From Nocardiopsis sp. ATB16-24 (lineage in GTDB: Bacteria > Actinomycetota > Actinomycetes > Streptosporangiales > Streptosporangiaceae): 64,000 nt of DNA. The position numbers and the translations under genes are program-made. Below are positions 1-9,600 of this stretch, piece after piece. Location: assembly GCF_030271535.1 (NCBI RefSeq), contig NZ_JASCXJ010000019.1:1-64000 (forward strand), read 5' to 3'. Under the pieces are notes generated by a model, which was not told where the DNA came from, ran no database searches, and saw only the letters and a list, made by a program, of their open reading frames with translations. The number at the start of each line of letters is the position of its first letter. Position 1 is the stretch's first letter.

Positions 1-126
1 CTCAAGGTCGCCGGCCCTGCCGAGCAGGCGGGCCTCCAGGATGGTGAGTTCCTCGCTGACGGGGCGGATGATGCTGACGAAGGACTCGATGGAGCGGGGG
101 GAGAAGAAGAGTTGGAAGGAGGCCAT
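1..126 (-). CDS. Partial small hypothetical protein at the window edge
   Basis: An ATG at 126 opens a frame that stays open to the window edge, giving the first 42 residues (MASFQLFFSPRS...). The peptide begins with a hydrophobic/aromatic stretch and then a helical stretch rich in Glu and Leu. No domain is recognisable. It lies 32 bases downstream of the small helical protein at 159-488 on the same strand, so it probably belongs to the same transcription unit as the GTPase locus. A weak purine-rich stretch (AAGAAAGA) precedes the start. The C-terminus is outside the window. Confidence 0.55.
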   Translation of the reverse strand, partial: MASFQLFFSPRSIESFVSIIRPVSEELTILEARLLGRAGDLE

Positions 127-158
127 GGTCTTTCTTGCCGATACGGGGGTGGGTGGGG

Positions 159-488
159 TCAGTCGGAGTTGATGTCCCGGTGGAACTCCCAGGGGGTGTC
201 GTACTCCTCGGCGGACTCCAGATCGTTGAGCGCGGTCTCTCCCGCACCCGCCTGGATGTTCTCGGCCAGTTGCAGCCCGTGGTCCTGGACCTCCTGGAAG
301 ATTGGCTGCATGTCGTTCTTGAACAGCCCGAAGCCCAAGGCGACGTTGGGGTGGCCCGAGGCGGTCTTGGCGTCTTCCATGATCAGGTCGAACATGTCGG
401 CGATTCCGGCCATGGCCGAGGCCAGGGTCTCGGCGTACTCGCCGCCCTGCATTGCCTCGATCGGATTGGCGCCGGCTTCGTTGGTCAT
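159..488 (-). CDS. Small acidic helical hypothetical protein (109 aa)
   Basis: The ATG at 488 is chosen because GAGGAG lies 8 bases upstream; the open frame continues further upstream but without a ribosome site. The protein (MTNEAGANPIEAMQGG...) is acidic and predicted mostly helical, with a Met/Ala-rich amphipathic core and a polar Asp-rich tail ending in HRDINSD. There is no signal peptide, membrane segment or WxG motif, though its size and helicity recall WXG100-like partner proteins. It follows the GTPase genes by about 195 bases on the same strand. The function is not recognised. Confidence 0.7.
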   Translation of the reverse strand: MTNEAGANPIEAMQGGEYAETLASAMAGIADMFDLIMEDAKTASGHPNVALGFGLFKNDMQPIFQEVQDHGLQLAENIQAGAGETALNDLESAEEYDTPWEFHRDINSD

Positions 489-683
489 GTCGGGGGACTC
501 CTCTGCTCGGCGAACAGGGTGCGTGGGTGGGGATGGTCCGCAAGTTAGCACGCGTAACTCCTGGTGACGCGGGCGAACTTTTCCCCCTGAGTGAAGGGAC
601 ACCTGATACCTGCTGCTTCGTGGAATGGCCGCTTCCGGCCAACGTGGTGAGGTTCACCCCGGCGCCCGACGAGCGCCTTCTCC

Positions 684-857
684 TCAGACTCCCTCGGCCA
701 CACGGTCCAGGGCGTAGGCCCACACTCCCTGGACGATGGCCACGCCCAGCCACACCATCGCCGCGACGCCGACGACGGTCAGCACCCCGGCGAGCGCGTA
801 GACCATCGCGGCGACGGTGCGCCGGGCGGCACGGTGTTCGGGTACCGGCTGGGTCAT
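684..857 (-). CDS. Single-span small membrane protein (57 aa)
   Basis: A short protein (MTQPVPEHRAARR...) with a basic N-terminus and one or two hydrophobic segments covering about residues 15-48, then a short tail DRVAEGV. Its ATG overlaps the stop codon of the GTPase gene (ATGA overlap, 854-857), a strong sign of a real, translationally coupled gene. The preceding GTPase is itself a membrane protein, so this is probably a membrane partner of it. No family is recognised. Confidence 0.65.
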   Translation of the reverse strand: MTQPVPEHRAARRTVAAMVYALAGVLTVVGVAAMVWLGVAIVQGVWAYALDRVAEGV

Positions 858-2467
858 CGCACTTCCTCCACACGCTCCGACTCGGGGCCCCGCTTCCGCT
901 CGGGTCGCTCCGATCCGGCCGCGTCGAGGTCGGAGGAGGGCGATCCCGGGGCGTCGACGGGGGACAACAGCGCGGTGAACGCCTCGTCCTCCTCGGCCAG
1001 CAGCCAGCGCAGCAGCGCGCCCAGGCTGGGATCGATCCTGCCGGAGGCGTCCATGACGGCCGAGGTCACCAGCACCTGGACCTTTCCGAAGTGGGCCTCG
1101 GCGTCGCGCAGCAGATTCCCCAGGCCCAGAGTCCGTTCCGCCCACCGGCGGGCGTCCTCCGACCCGGGGGCGACGGCGGTCCCCCGCAGCAAGTCCCCGC
1201 GCGTGACCACCACCGCCAGGCGGGTCCGCCCGACTTCGGGGGCACGACCGAGTCCCGGCATCCGGTACTGCCGACGGATCTCGTCGCGCACCGCCCCGTA
1301 GGCCAGTTCCGGATCGCGGGTGTGTGAGCGCTCCCCGGCCAACCTCCCCCTCTCCTGAGAGGTCAGTGACCGCCACACCGCTTCGATCCCCAGCGGGTCC
1401 ACCACCAGCACGAACGTCGAGGCCTTGCCCAGGTAGGCCAGCTCCTCGGCGGTCGCCGACCGGTTGAACCGCTCACCGGCCGCGTCGAACAACTGTAGGA
1501 CCAGGCTCGCGCCGCCCGCACCGAGGCGGACGGTCAGCCCACGCACCTCGCGCCCCGGTGGAGTGGGCGGGGTGCGCGTGGACAGAAGGCGCTCGCAGTC
1601 GCGCAGCCGCCGCACGGCCTCCTCGCCCACCGGCTCCACGTAGGCCCGCGGAACCTCGCGTACGGCCTGTGTCAGGGCCAGGTGCATCCCCGTGACCAGG
1701 CGTGTCTTACCCGCTCCGGTACCACCGAACAGCGGCAGCACGAACTCCCGCGACTCTCCCGGCCGGTGCTCCAGGTTCCGGTCGCAGTGCGGACACCGCG
1801 CCTCCAGATCGGCCGAACCCAGCAGGAGCAGTGTCGGCAGCCGTGCCCCGCACAGGCACCTTCGCCACCACAGCCCCCGGCCGCCGGGCCGGATGGAGCC
1901 GTGCCGACGACCGCACCGCGTGCACAGGTACGCCGGGTAGGCCAGGTGCAGGAAACATCCGGGACACACCATCCGGATCCGGCGCACCAACAGCAGGAAC
2001 CGATCCGCCGTACGCAGCGCGCCCGCGACCGTCCACGCCGCGGCCAGGTAGACGACCACCACCAGGGCGTGGACCAGCAGGTGAGGCAGCAGGAACACGC
2101 TCCACGGCGCCGACGTGCCCCAACACCATCCCCACACCGCGCGCAGGTCCCACCAGGCCGGGCCGCCGTGATAGGCGAGGTGGGCGGGATCGTCCCCGGC
2201 ACCGGGAAGCGGTGCGTCGGGATGCTCGCCGCCGAGCAGGACCGCGTGCGCGCGGCGCAGGTACAGCCACACCAGGCCGCACCATCCGGCCACGGCGACG
2301 GAGCCCCCCACGATCACCACCGCGCTCACCAGACCCGCGAGCAGCCACCACCGCAGCAGGTAGGCGACGACCAGCACCAGGAACACTCCGGCCGCGACGA
2401 ACAGGGCCACGGCGAGTCGCGCGGCGCCGTCGTCACACCGTGGTCGTGGGGGCGTCGCCCGCCTCAC
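854..2467 (-). CDS. Membrane-anchored zinc-ribbon TRAFAC-like GTPase (537 aa)
   Basis: The N-terminal third has several hydrophobic spans (about residues 17-62 and 105-145). Zinc-ribbon knuckles follow (CPGC, CTRC, a CLCG and CPHC), then a P-loop GTPase domain with Walker A GGTGAGKT, a DxxG switch in LFDAAGER and a TRGD in place of NKxD. The C-terminal 40 residues are polar. The GTG start overlaps the upstream GAP1-like stop by 4 bases (GTGA), indicating translational coupling. Paired GTPases beside a GAP1-like gene match the GTPase-centred conflict systems predicted by Aravind and colleagues (Pfam DO-GTPase/GAP1 families, assigned from memory). It probably acts at the inner face of the membrane as a switch; direct function is unknown. 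Confidence 0.8.
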   Translation of the reverse strand: MRRATPPRPRCDDGAARLAVALFVAAGVFLVLVVAYLLRWWLLAGLVSAVVIVGGSVAVAGWCGLVWLYLRRAHAVLLGGEHPDAPLPGAGDDPAHLAYHGGPAWWDLRAVWGWCWGTSAPWSVFLLPHLLVHALVVVVYLAAAWTVAGALRTADRFLLLVRRIRMVCPGCFLHLAYPAYLCTRCGRRHGSIRPGGRGLWWRRCLCGARLPTLLLLGSADLEARCPHCDRNLEHRPGESREFVLPLFGGTGAGKTRLVTGMHLALTQAVREVPRAYVEPVGEEAVRRLRDCERLLSTRTPPTPPGREVRGLTVRLGAGGASLVLQLFDAAGERFNRSATAEELAYLGKASTFVLVVDPLGIEAVWRSLTSQERGRLAGERSHTRDPELAYGAVRDEIRRQYRMPGLGRAPEVGRTRLAVVVTRGDLLRGTAVAPGSEDARRWAERTLGLGNLLRDAEAHFGKVQVLVTSAVMDASGRIDPSLGALLRWLLAEEDEAFTALLSPVDAPGSPSSDLDAAGSERPERKRGPESERVEEVR

Positions 2468-5067
2468 GGGCGCCCCCCGCCCGCCCGTCGACCCAGCCCG
2501 AACAGTCCACGCGCGCGCGGGCCGCGCACATGGGAGGCCCACTCGTCGAACGCGCCCCCCGACTCCCGGGACAGCTGCCTGCGCATCCGGGCCACGTGAC
2601 GGCGCTTCCACGCGGCCACGGCGGGGGTGAGCACCACCGTCTCCAGGTATCGCGCGCGCTCGTGGCCCACCAGCGCCTCCTGCCCGGTCGCCTGGTAGAC
2701 GAGCGCGGCCGTGGCCGTGTCCGGACGTTCGTCGGCCAACCGCAGGGACACCGTCCGACAATAGGCCTCGAACACCTCCTCGGGGCAGTCCCGCAGGGCC
2801 TCGGCCAAGGGCGCGCACCGTCGCCACCCCAGCAGCATCCGCGCCACCAGCCTCCGGGTGACCTCCCGCACCACGGGGTGGGTCCCCCCGACGGCCCGGT
2901 GCACCGCCTCCAGCCGATCGGGGCCCTGCTCGGCGCCGGCGGCGCGCAGCGCGACCAGGACCGGACGCACCTGGGACCACTCGGCCAGCACCCTCTGGCC
3001 GGGCTCGGGCAACCGGCCGCGCAGCCAGTGCCCGGACACCTCGTCCACCAGCTCACGCCAGGCCCGTTCCTGTCCGGAGGGCGGGGCGGACGTGATCGCC
3101 GCGGACACCCAGTCGCCCACCCCCGGCGCCACCAGGGTTCCCGGGCGCAGGACGCGCAGGGTCAGCAGAGCGGCCCCGGGATCGTGGTCGGGTCCCCACA
3201 CCCGGACGAGCAGGTCCTCGTCCACGTCGTAGGCGGCGATCCCCCGGGCACGGGCGGCCCGGCCGTCCCTGCGCACCGCCACCGCGTGCGACAACAGACC
3301 GGGAGGGTCGGTGCGGTCGGCGGTGCCCAGGAGTCGTAGTTCACGCAGGACGGCCGTGGAACCGTCACGGTCGTCGGCGAACAGGGCTCCCACCGGCCCG
3401 GCCGCCAACGTGGCCAGACGGTCACGGGGGAGCTGTGCCAGGCCCGTGGCCGCACCACGCCGGATTCCGGCGTGCGAGGTGATCAGGGTCCGTACCGCCG
3501 GATCGGGCAGGAGGGAGCCGGACAGCAAGGGGGCCAGGACCTGGCCGCCGTACCGTTCCAGACTCGTCGTCGGGGGTGCCAGTCCGCCCGCGCGTGCCCA
3601 ACGCAGCAGTTCGACCGCGCGCTCGGGCGCGACCTCGCCCCGCTCCCCGGAGAGCAGGGCGGCCACACGTTCACGCGCCGTCTCACGTACCGACTCCGAC
3701 CTGACCGGATCCACCGACGGGGCGGTCCTTCCGGCGGCGATGTCGTCCAGCGACCGACGCACCATGACGCGTTCGATCCGGTCGGTGACCCCCGACACCC
3801 CGCCGACGCGGTGCGCCGCCCTCTGCAACCCGGCCAGGGCTCCGTGGTCCAGGGTCATGCCCTCGGAGACGCCGTGCGCCTTCACCGCCAGACCCGCACC
3901 GACCGTGTGGGGGAAGTCGCCGGGGCCGTTCCCGCCCGGTCCTCCCGCGGTGGCCGCCGCTGCCGCGACCAGGGGCCTGGACTCCCGTTCACAGACGGAA
4001 CCGCACGTGCTCCGTGCGCACGATCGGCACTCCGAGGTCGTGTCGGCGTCCAGGATCCGATGGATCAGGGTCGCCGCGTCCTCGGGGGCCAGCCACTCCA
4101 CCGCCTCGGGAAGCCACTCGCGCACCGCGCGGAGGTCCTCGGCGGAGGCCGCCCACTCTCGCAGGAGCGAGACGGCGGCCAGGACCGGAAGCCAGTCCGC
4201 CAGGGAAGCCTCCCCGCCCGAGGAGTAGGAACGGGCCTGTCGCCACAGGGCGGCGGCCCGGCGTGTGCCCAGCCGGGCCAGGCGTTCGGCCACCGCCCAC
4301 GCCCGAGGTCGGGGGACGGGCAGGTCGTCCAGCGAACCCAGCTCGGGGTCGTAGACGGTGAACCGGTCCCGCCACGGCGCGGTGTCCGAACCGGGAGGCA
4401 CGCCCACCACGTGCACGAACGCCTCACCGGGGTTGCCGCAGTAGGTCGAGAACGACAACATCCGGGACCGTTGCGGTGGCATCAGGTGGGTCAGGGTCGC
4501 CACCCAGTGCGCCACGGACGCGCTGTCGGCCACCAGCGCCAGGGGTCGCTCACCGTCCACGGCGCCGTCGACGGCGAGCAACAGCCGCGCCACCACCTCC
4601 GGAGACCAACGCCGGACCCAGGAGTCGGTGCGTTCCCGGTCCAACGGCCCGGGACCCACCTCCGACTCCGACAGCTCCGACAACTCCACCGCCGCCGGGT
4701 CGTCCACCGGTGTCTCCACCCAGAAGTCGGCCTCCCACAGCTCCGCGGGCAGCGGACCGGTGCCCGGTGCGGCGGCCACCAGGCTGTGCGCGAAGTAGTT
4801 GCCCGGACGGCCCGAGGGGTCGTCTCCGCTGGAGACCACCCGACTCAGTACCGGAACCCCTCCCACGTCGGGTGAGTAGCACAGGTTCACCGGATGTTCG
4901 TCCACCCGGTCGGGCGGGCAGGAGCGTGGTGGCTCGTACACGGTGAACCGTTCGATCTCCCGTAGGACCCGGGGGTCCACGCCCGGAGTCGCGGCGTTGA
5001 ACTGGTAGCCGGCGTAGCCGGACAGGCCGTGTTCGCACGATGTGTAGTACAGCTGGGCGAAACCCAT
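2464..5067 (-). CDS. GTPase-associated protein 1 (GAP1)-like protein (867 aa)
   Basis: The protein begins MGFAQLYYTSCEHGLSGYAG, the typical opening of GAP1 N-terminal domains. A conserved NYFAHSLV follows near residue 90, and a helical middle and C-terminal region with Arg/Leu-rich repeats fills the rest. No catalytic motif is evident, so an adaptor or regulator of the neighbouring GTPases is likely. The ATG at 5067 has AGGAAAGG upstream; longer open frame upstream is not used. It sits between two GTPases, 164 bases after the first and overlapping the second by 4 bases. GAP1-N2/M/C are the Pfam families I would expect; this is by resemblance only. Confidence 0.75.
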   Translation of the reverse strand: MGFAQLYYTSCEHGLSGYAGYQFNAATPGVDPRVLREIERFTVYEPPRSCPPDRVDEHPVNLCYSPDVGGVPVLSRVVSSGDDPSGRPGNYFAHSLVAAAPGTGPLPAELWEADFWVETPVDDPAAVELSELSESEVGPGPLDRERTDSWVRRWSPEVVARLLLAVDGAVDGERPLALVADSASVAHWVATLTHLMPPQRSRMLSFSTYCGNPGEAFVHVVGVPPGSDTAPWRDRFTVYDPELGSLDDLPVPRPRAWAVAERLARLGTRRAAALWRQARSYSSGGEASLADWLPVLAAVSLLREWAASAEDLRAVREWLPEAVEWLAPEDAATLIHRILDADTTSECRSCARSTCGSVCERESRPLVAAAAATAGGPGGNGPGDFPHTVGAGLAVKAHGVSEGMTLDHGALAGLQRAAHRVGGVSGVTDRIERVMVRRSLDDIAAGRTAPSVDPVRSESVRETARERVAALLSGERGEVAPERAVELLRWARAGGLAPPTTSLERYGGQVLAPLLSGSLLPDPAVRTLITSHAGIRRGAATGLAQLPRDRLATLAAGPVGALFADDRDGSTAVLRELRLLGTADRTDPPGLLSHAVAVRRDGRAARARGIAAYDVDEDLLVRVWGPDHDPGAALLTLRVLRPGTLVAPGVGDWVSAAITSAPPSGQERAWRELVDEVSGHWLRGRLPEPGQRVLAEWSQVRPVLVALRAAGAEQGPDRLEAVHRAVGGTHPVVREVTRRLVARMLLGWRRCAPLAEALRDCPEEVFEAYCRTVSLRLADERPDTATAALVYQATGQEALVGHERARYLETVVLTPAVAAWKRRHVARMRRQLSRESGGAFDEWASHVRGPRARGLFGLGRRAGGGRP

Positions 5068-5231
5068 CGGTGCGCCCTTTCCTGGTCGTTCGTGAAGGCG
5101 GTCGGTGACCGCCGGGTCGGAAAGGGGGGAGTCGGTCCGTGGTCGGAATCGGTCGTCGGTGGAAGCGGCGGGCCCGAGGGGAGGCACCGCCCGGATCGAC
5201 CCGAGGACGCGGGTCGCGGTGGGCGGTGGGG

Positions 5232-6443
5232 TCAGGGCCCCTCTCGTGAGGGAATGACTCCGAACTGGCTGAGCATCCACAGGAAGGGGTCGGCCACCCG
5301 GTAGGGGCGTACGCCTCCCCGGACCCGGTTGCCCTCGTCGGGGACGCCGCCCAAAGCCGACACCCCGAAGTAGCGGGCGTTGCGGTAGTGGTTGCCCACG
5401 TGTCCGTCCACGCCGCCGCCGTCCCACCGGTGCAGGAGCTGCCGGACCTGGGCGTGCACGTCCTGGCTGTCGGACTCGTCGAAGAACGGCGCGCTCGGCT
5501 GTGGTCGATGCAGGGGCGAGCCCTCGTCCAGTTCGCCGTGCAACGCGTCGATCTTGGTCAGACACACCGCGATGGGCACTCGGATCAGCCTGTTGGCGGC
5601 CCCCGGACGGCTCATCAACAGATCGGTGACACGCCCCAGCATGTCCAACGGCCGGTTCTCCACCCTGCCCGGCGGAGGAGTCCGCGTGCCCGTCGGGACC
5701 AGCCGCCGGGCGCCCTCCATCTGGAGCGGGTCCAGCAACAGGATGACCCCGTCGGCGCTGTTGAGGTAGCGCAGGTTCGCCTCCACACTCGCCACCGAGG
5801 TCAGGTCCTCCCCGGCGGTGTCGAAGAACGACAACAAGGTGTGCTGTGGCCGTCTGCCGTACAGGCCACGGCGTTGGGTGGTGAACCGGAACACCAGTGG
5901 TTCGCGTGTGACCCCGGTGCGTCGGGTGGCGCCCAGCAGGCGTGACCGCTCGTACAGCGGGGTCTCGTAGTCGGCGTGGAAGCGGTGCCGGGTGTGGTCG
6001 TCCGAGCCACCGACCGAGGCGTTGAAACGGGAACCCACCCGGTTCATCAGCTCGTGGATGAGCACGGTCATGAACACGGTCTTGCCCGCGTCGCGCGCCC
6101 CGACCAGGGCGATCATGCGACTGCGGATCCGGCCGAAGTTCACCGGCAGTTGGGCGTGGCAGGTGGAGCACACCTGCATGCCGGTGGCCGCGGAGCAGGC
6201 GGGGCACACCGCGTGGGCGCGCCGCCCGTCGGCGGCGAACACCGGTGGCAGTCGCTCGCGCCTGCCCAGGTGGGCGCGGATGGCGTCGTCCTCCACCGGC
6301 TCGCACATCAGCCCCTTGGGTCCGGGGCGTCCCGTGCAGCGGAAGCGGATGTGCCGTTCGGTGAACCGTGAGTAGCAGTAGGGGCACACCAGCGGGCGGC
6401 CGTCCCCGGGGATCAGGGAACGCAGCGGTTCCAGGGTCCTCAC
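5232..6443 (-). CDS. Soluble zinc-ribbon TRAFAC-like GTPase (403 aa)
   Basis: The N-terminus has two zinc ribbons (CPYC with a later Cys pair, then CPAC and CSTC at about residues 80-100). A GTPase domain follows with P-loop GARDAGKT (about 115), DxxG in FFDTAGED (about 209) and a G4 motif LTKID (about 295). No membrane segment is seen. The GTG at 6443 is chosen for the strong GGGGGGAGGG just upstream. It is the first of the GAP1/GTPase block and probably works with the GAP1-like protein. The paralogous GTPase two genes downstream is membrane-bound, so a cytosolic plus membrane GTPase pair is inferred. Confidence 0.8.
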   Translation of the reverse strand: MRTLEPLRSLIPGDGRPLVCPYCYSRFTERHIRFRCTGRPGPKGLMCEPVEDDAIRAHLGRRERLPPVFAADGRRAHAVCPACSAATGMQVCSTCHAQLPVNFGRIRSRMIALVGARDAGKTVFMTVLIHELMNRVGSRFNASVGGSDDHTRHRFHADYETPLYERSRLLGATRRTGVTREPLVFRFTTQRRGLYGRRPQHTLLSFFDTAGEDLTSVASVEANLRYLNSADGVILLLDPLQMEGARRLVPTGTRTPPPGRVENRPLDMLGRVTDLLMSRPGAANRLIRVPIAVCLTKIDALHGELDEGSPLHRPQPSAPFFDESDSQDVHAQVRQLLHRWDGGGVDGHVGNHYRNARYFGVSALGGVPDEGNRVRGGVRPYRVADPFLWMLSQFGVIPSREGP

Positions 6444-6697
6444 CGGCCCTCCCCCCGGAACCGGAAGCCACCGGCCCGCACAGCGGGCGATGACGGTGGG
6501 CGGACGTGGAACCGTGTTCGGCTCCGGCCGTGGACCCGCGGGCGCAGGAGAGGCCGAAGCGAGAGACAGGCGAGCATGTCCTCCTCTGTCCTCCTCAGAG
6601 CTGATGTCGGTCGCGACCCGGCCGGAGCGGGTGGCGTGGGCCCCGACCGTGGGTCGCGGAGCGGGCGGTCGGGCCCCTCACGGGGCCGGTGCGAGGA

Positions 6698-9600
6698 TCA
6701 GCACCGAAGCTCCTTCACCGGAGGCTGTCGCAGCCGGATGGTGTGATCGGTGTCGTCGGTCGGGAAGCACATCAACCAGCCCTCACCCGTCCCCCGGGGC
6801 GGGCGTACGCGCACCGAGAGCCACGCGCCCGCCTCCAGACGCTGGGCGGGGAAGATCGCGAGCACGACCCCCTGAGCGGCCGAGTGCGGCTGGACCGGAC
6901 CTTCGGAGTAGATCACCGCCAACTCCGGCATGTCGCAGTCCTCCTCGGCGAGCACGTGGATCACCCGGTCCCGGCGCAGCAACCCCGCCGCCTCCACGCG
7001 GTAGTCCAACACCGCCCGACCGGGGACGATGACGTCGACCGGGGAGCTCACCGCCTCCCCGCCCTCGAAGGGAACGACGGCGCGCACGGCCACATGTACC
7101 GAGTCCGGGCCCATGGGGGCCTCGAAACCGCCGTCGGAGGCGTACTGGTGTCGGGTGCAACGCAGTTCACCGCCGATCCAGGGCTCGGAGCCAGGGACCT
7201 CCGGTCGCCAGGAGATCAGCGCGGACGCGGCGTCGTCCGGCCAGGTCCATCCCAACCGGATCGTGGTGTCGAAGCGCTGTGCGTGCAGATCCCGCACGGG
7301 CGGTGCCGCCACGACACGCACATGGGAGCCCACCACCGTCTGGTCGCCCGCCACGGTGACCGCCACGACGTGGTTGGTTCCCGAGTCCAGGGTCACCGCG
7401 GCCCGGGCTCTGGGCGGCTCGGGCCGAACCGTCTGGGGCCGGGCCGTCCTGGTGTGGGAGGTCCGATCCCGCGGAGCCCAGGGACGACCCGGTTCGGGCA
7501 CGTGTGCCGGGCCCGGCCGGACGTGCTCGCCGCCGGGCTCACCGCCCTTCCCCTGCGAGGTCGCCGGGCGGGGGACGCTCGTCGGTCCCCGTTCCGCCCG
7601 ACCCGCCGTTCCGGCCCACAACGCCCCGGGTGTCCTCGGGGCCGGCCCGCTACCGTCCTTCACCGACGAAGACCCGGGAGCGTCGCTCGTGGCGGGGGAG
7701 GGCGCAGCCGCCTCGGCGGGCTCGTCCGTGGTCGGGGAGCCCGTTTCCGAGGTGATCGGGGAGTCGATCGGGGAGTGGCCCCCGACGCCCGTGCCGGGTC
7801 GGGGACCTGCCGGTGTCGCCCGCTCCGTGAGGCGGCCCGCGGCCGGCTCCTCGGACGCGGGAGACGGTGCGGAGCCTCGCCCGTTCGTCGTCGCGACCTC
7901 GGGCCCCGGTGGGGGCGTGACGTGTGCCGAGTCCGCTCCGGCGCCGGTCTCGGCCTTGTCCTGGGGGCCGAGGATCCGGATGCCCTCCCAGTCCCCGGGA
8001 TCCTCCTCCGGCGGCGCGCAGGAGGTCTCCCCGCGAGGAACCGGAGGCGCCTGCTCCTGCCCCGGTGAGGCGGGGGCGGGCCGTTGCGAGGCGGAGGAGA
8101 CGGGGTCTTTATCCGCCGACCCGGGAGCGGGCGCCGTGAGGAAGGGGTCCGCCCCTCGGGGGGCGGGAGCTCCGGTCGGCTCGCCCGTGTCCTCGGCGTC
8201 GTCGACCTCGGCCGCCTCCTTCTGCTCGGAGGGGTCCAGGATCCGCACGCCCTCCCGTTGTCCGCCCCCGGTCTTTCCGAAGACCTCGGCGGGAGGGTCG
8301 GTCGTGGGCGGCCGGCTGTTGCGCACGGCCACCTCGCCCTCGTCGTCGGGCCCCAGGAGCCGAACACCCTCTCTCTCCTCGTGCGGCATCCGGGGCTGAC
8401 GCGCGGCACGCGCCGGTCCGGTGCCGCCCGTCGCGGCGATGATCCCCGCCCCGGCGTGCCCGGTGACACCGGCCCGCCCCCGTACGTCCTCGGCCATGGG
8501 GCGCTGGGCCACCTCGCGGCCGTAGGCGTTCAGTTCTTCGGGACCCACCGCCGTGCCGGGCTCCCACGGAGGAGGCTCCGTGCCCACCCACAGCGCGACC
8601 CGACCCCGTGGCGGGCTCGTCCACGAGGCCACGAACTCCGTGCCGTCGCTGGGCCTCACCTCCAGGTCCAGTACCGGATCGGGGCACGGCCCCGGGCTGG
8701 CCCGTCGCACCAGGCCCACCGATCCCCGGGCGTGCCCGTTCGAGGTCACGTAGACGGCCCGGATCCGATAGTGGTACTCCACATCGGTCTGGACGTCGGT
8801 GTCGCGAAAGCCCGCGCCGTCCGTCTCCACCCGCACCCCGTCGCCCGGCCCGCGGGGAGGGGAGCCCTCACCACGCAACACCTCCACGCGCACGGCCTCG
8901 GCAGGGGCCTCCCAAGTGCCGCACACCTCCCGTTCCCCGGCGTACACACGCAGAGCGTGGACCTCCGGGGCGATCACCACCGGCGGGGTGGACACCGCCT
9001 CCGAGACCCCGCGCCCCCCGCGTACCGCCACCACGGTGTAGTGGACCTCAGAGCCCACGGGCGCGCCGGCGTCGGTGATCTCGGTCCCCGACGACTCGCC
9101 CACCGGAACCTCACGGGTCTTGCCGTCGCGTCCGGTGCGGCGACTGACACGATAGGTGAGAGCCCCCGCCACGCTCGGGCTGGGCCGCCAGGTCACGACC
9201 ACGCTGCGACCCTCGACCCGTGCCTCCGCCCCGCGCGGGGGCAGGGGCTCGACCTCGCCCAGACGGGCGGCGAGCCCCTCGTCGTCGGCGGCCACGTCCA
9301 CCGCGGCCGCGAGTGCCCGTGCCGCCTCCTCGCGGTCGCCCGCGCGCAGTGCGCGGTCCGCCTCACCGGTCAGTTCCTCCACCTGCCGCATCCGTACGCG
9401 CAGGCGGGCGTGCAGGTCGTGGTCCTCGGGCAGGTCCTCGGCGGCCTCCTGCGCCTGCCGCAACCGGTTGTCCACGAGCAGGTCACGTACGCTGCGCTCG
9501 GTGTGGGCGGAGGGTTCGGAGCGAGGGCCCGAGCGCCGCACGGTCGCGGCCAGCAGCATCGCCTCGTTCTCGAACAGGCCCCGAGCCGCCCAGGTGCGGA

